DNA from: Echinostoma caproni
Taxonomy: Eukaryota > Platyhelminthes > Trematoda > Plagiorchiida > Echinostomatidae
Reading direction: 5' to 3'
Assembly (NCBI GenBank): GCA_900618425.1
Contig: UZAN01039378.1
Span: forward strand, 180,338 to 244,337
Length of the DNA: 64,000 bases
Position numbers and translations under genes: made by a program. This document shows, in pieces, positions 62,631 through 64,000 of the stretch (positions are counted from its first letter, which is position 1; every line of letters begins with the position of its first letter). The notes under the pieces were generated by a model, which saw only the letters and a program-made list of their open reading frames with translations, had not been told where the DNA came from and did not search any database.

Positions 62631-63901
62631 CGAGGGCTGAGCCAATTGCCTACCGATACGAAGTACCCGTACGAGATGCGAATGACCGGATGAGAAAAAC
62701 GTGAACTGTAATCAATTGTGAATAATGATAAGTGATTGCAACGCAGAACCAAATATAAAAAGCCAATCACAGCTTACAAGTTCTAAGGGTCGCTATACAC
62801 GGACTGAAAAGATGTAATTCAGCCAAGTTCACTGGAAAGACGATAATTTTCTACGACTACAAATTTGGTTTAAAGCAACAGTATATTACTGATCATCTGT
62901 GAACTGCCTTTGGCAGTGACGCTCCTTCAAGAGTGTTTTCCGGAAACTATGCGTGCCTGGTGGTCCCTGGATGATGAGACACGATGCGGTCAATCTGTGG
63001 AGGCCACCACAGCGGATAACACTGCTACTGTGCAAACGATAGTGGAGGAGGATAAGCGGGTGACAATGGCACAGTTGGCGAAAAGCATCGGGTTCTAACC
63101 GGGGTCATTTCGCGTCCTCCCACATGAGAAGCTCGGCCTCAGGAAGGTTCGTGCAAGCGAGGTATCCCATCAGCTCAGTGAGGAACAGAAAGCAGTTGAG
63201 GGGGGAATCGGGGTCGCAACATGCTTGCCAGGTTTGATCGGAGACGTTCAAATACAGCTTGGTAGATCAGTAGTGGTGACGAGATCTGGGTATACAGTTT
63301 CTACCCAGAGATCAAGCATCAATTGGCTCAGTGGACGCCCGTTTGTTGGGCGTCACGTCGAAAATTCCAACGTGAGCACAGTGCAGCAAAGCAGATGATG
63401 GCTGTATTCATGGCGATAACCGGTCGTGTGGCTAATGTAACCCCCGTACTGCAAAGCACAGTTACCGGAGACTGGTGCGCCTTTCACTGTCTGCCCAAAG
63501 TGCTGGAAGCTGTTGTCGGGCGTCACTCAAGGAACCGAGCACGAGAGACCTTGCTGCAACATGACAACGCACCTGCACACAGGTCCCATGTCGTCGCTGA
63601 TTTTCTGGCTGAAGAACGCATCCAGGAGGTTAGTTACCCACCCTACCTGGATTGTATGACGTTTTGTGTTCCCAATGCCAAGCGCATGATGCGTGTAATC
63701 CGATATGAATCACCGCCAGCTGCAGTGGAGGTCTTCATTGAACTGATCGAAGGGTCACCGCTTCGGCTGTTTCACTGAATGGTTTGAGCGCATGGAACTG
63801 TGTATGAACGCTGGTAAAGAATTCATAGAGAAAATGTAATGCATACTTTTTGTAACAAATAAAACTTTTCCTGCATCCAGAAACGTTTTACTTATCCCTC
63901 G
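62631..63901 (+). mobile_element. Dead mariner-type DNA transposon
   Basis: The element is 1,271 bp. Its ends are inverted repeats (CGAGGGCTGAGCCAA at the 5' end; CGAGGGATAAGTAAA on the minus strand at the 3' end), and it is flanked by TA at 62,629-62,630 and 63,902-63,903. The transposase is read in pieces: a DNA-binding part from 62,910 (LDDETRCGQSVEATTADNTA), a stop near 63,096, further shifts, then an open part from about 63,265 to 63,778. The latter holds GDEIWVYSFYPEIKHQLAQW with the first catalytic Asp and LLQHDNAPAHRSHVVADFLA with the second. The expected third Asp in a 'YSPDLAPCDF' box is missing, because the sequence there reads PYLDCMTFCVPNAKRMM after a small deletion. The element cannot encode an active enzyme. 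Confidence 0.93.
62910..63778 (+). pseudogene. Mariner transposase pseudogene
   Basis: This is the coding remnant of the mariner above. The N-terminal helix-turn-helix region and the D,D34D-type catalytic region lie in different frames, separated by stops and indels between 63,096 and 63,264. The downstream part matches the mariner order: the WTP block, KQMMAVFMAITGRVANV, the HDNAPAH block, and RMMRVIRYESPPAAVEVFIE near the end. Stop codons and loss of the third catalytic residue show long decay. Confidence 0.9.
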
Positions 63902-63903
63902 TA

Positions 63904-64000
63904 TTTATAGAATCCATAGGAGGATAATACTTCTAAGATGAATAGAGATTCTTGTTTTGCATGCCACTCAAGTTCGAAAGTGGAGTGGATCATTAAATGG
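63904..64000. other. Flank of mariner, no feature
   Basis: Unremarkable AT-rich DNA to the window end. Confidence 0.5.

Noticed and set aside
1..64000. Bacterial operons, CRISPR arrays, rRNA or functional tRNA genes
   Set aside because: No spaced direct repeats, no dense long ORFs and no rRNA or canonical tRNA sequences were found. The only tRNA-like sequence is the SINE head.

Overview
The window looks like a eukaryotic, probably flatworm (trematode-like) genomic scaffold. It is AT-rich, has two assembly gaps (27,904-28,395 and 42,494-43,191) and two isolated ambiguous bases, and no bacterial-style packed genes, rRNA or CRISPR. Most of it appears to be intron or intergenic DNA with old, broken transposable elements. 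The flatworm call is an inference from the LINE flavour, the very small exons and the base composition. It was not tested by any search.

Transposable elements are the best-supported features. They are: a decayed LINE resembling the RTE clade on the minus strand (41,925-44,500, interrupted by the second gap); a decayed CR1/Jockey-like LINE on the minus strand (46,330-48,993); a tRNA-derived SINE (52,138-52,329); a solo LTR with TG...CA ends and a 4-bp target duplication (55,145-55,437); and a near-complete but dead mariner with TA duplication (62,631-63,901). A diverged repeat pair (about 4,540-4,611 and 6,001-6,064) carries a CRE-like palindrome.

No long intact host ORF exists, so host genes can only be proposed as chains of short open exons with plausible splice sites and matching reading phase. 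The best model is a six-exon plus-strand gene (57,977-61,100, 236 residues, ATG to stop, AATAAA downstream). Next are a five-exon plus-strand gene missing its 5' end (30,350-34,858, six cysteines), a small minus-strand gene (39,768-40,648) with further minus-strand exons at 40,821-41,455, a 3' gene end at 54,520-54,896 and another at 20,545-20,984. None of these proteins was recognised, so no function is assigned. Several other single exons (12,063; 18,650; 23,311; 25,804; 26,584; 52,982; 61,777) are listed with low confidence.

Layout: 1-12 kb, nearly empty apart from the repeat pair and simple repeats; 12-27 kb, scattered plus-strand exon candidates; 27.9-28.4 kb, gap inside a TA microsatellite; 30-35 kb, plus-strand gene; 39.8-41.5 kb, minus-strand gene(s), convergent with the previous one; 41.9-49 kb, the two LINEs; 52-55.4 kb, SINE, a gene 3' end and the solo LTR; 58-61.1 kb, the best gene; 61.8-64 kb, an initial-exon candidate followed by the mariner. 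All gene models rest on manual reading and would need transcript or homology evidence.
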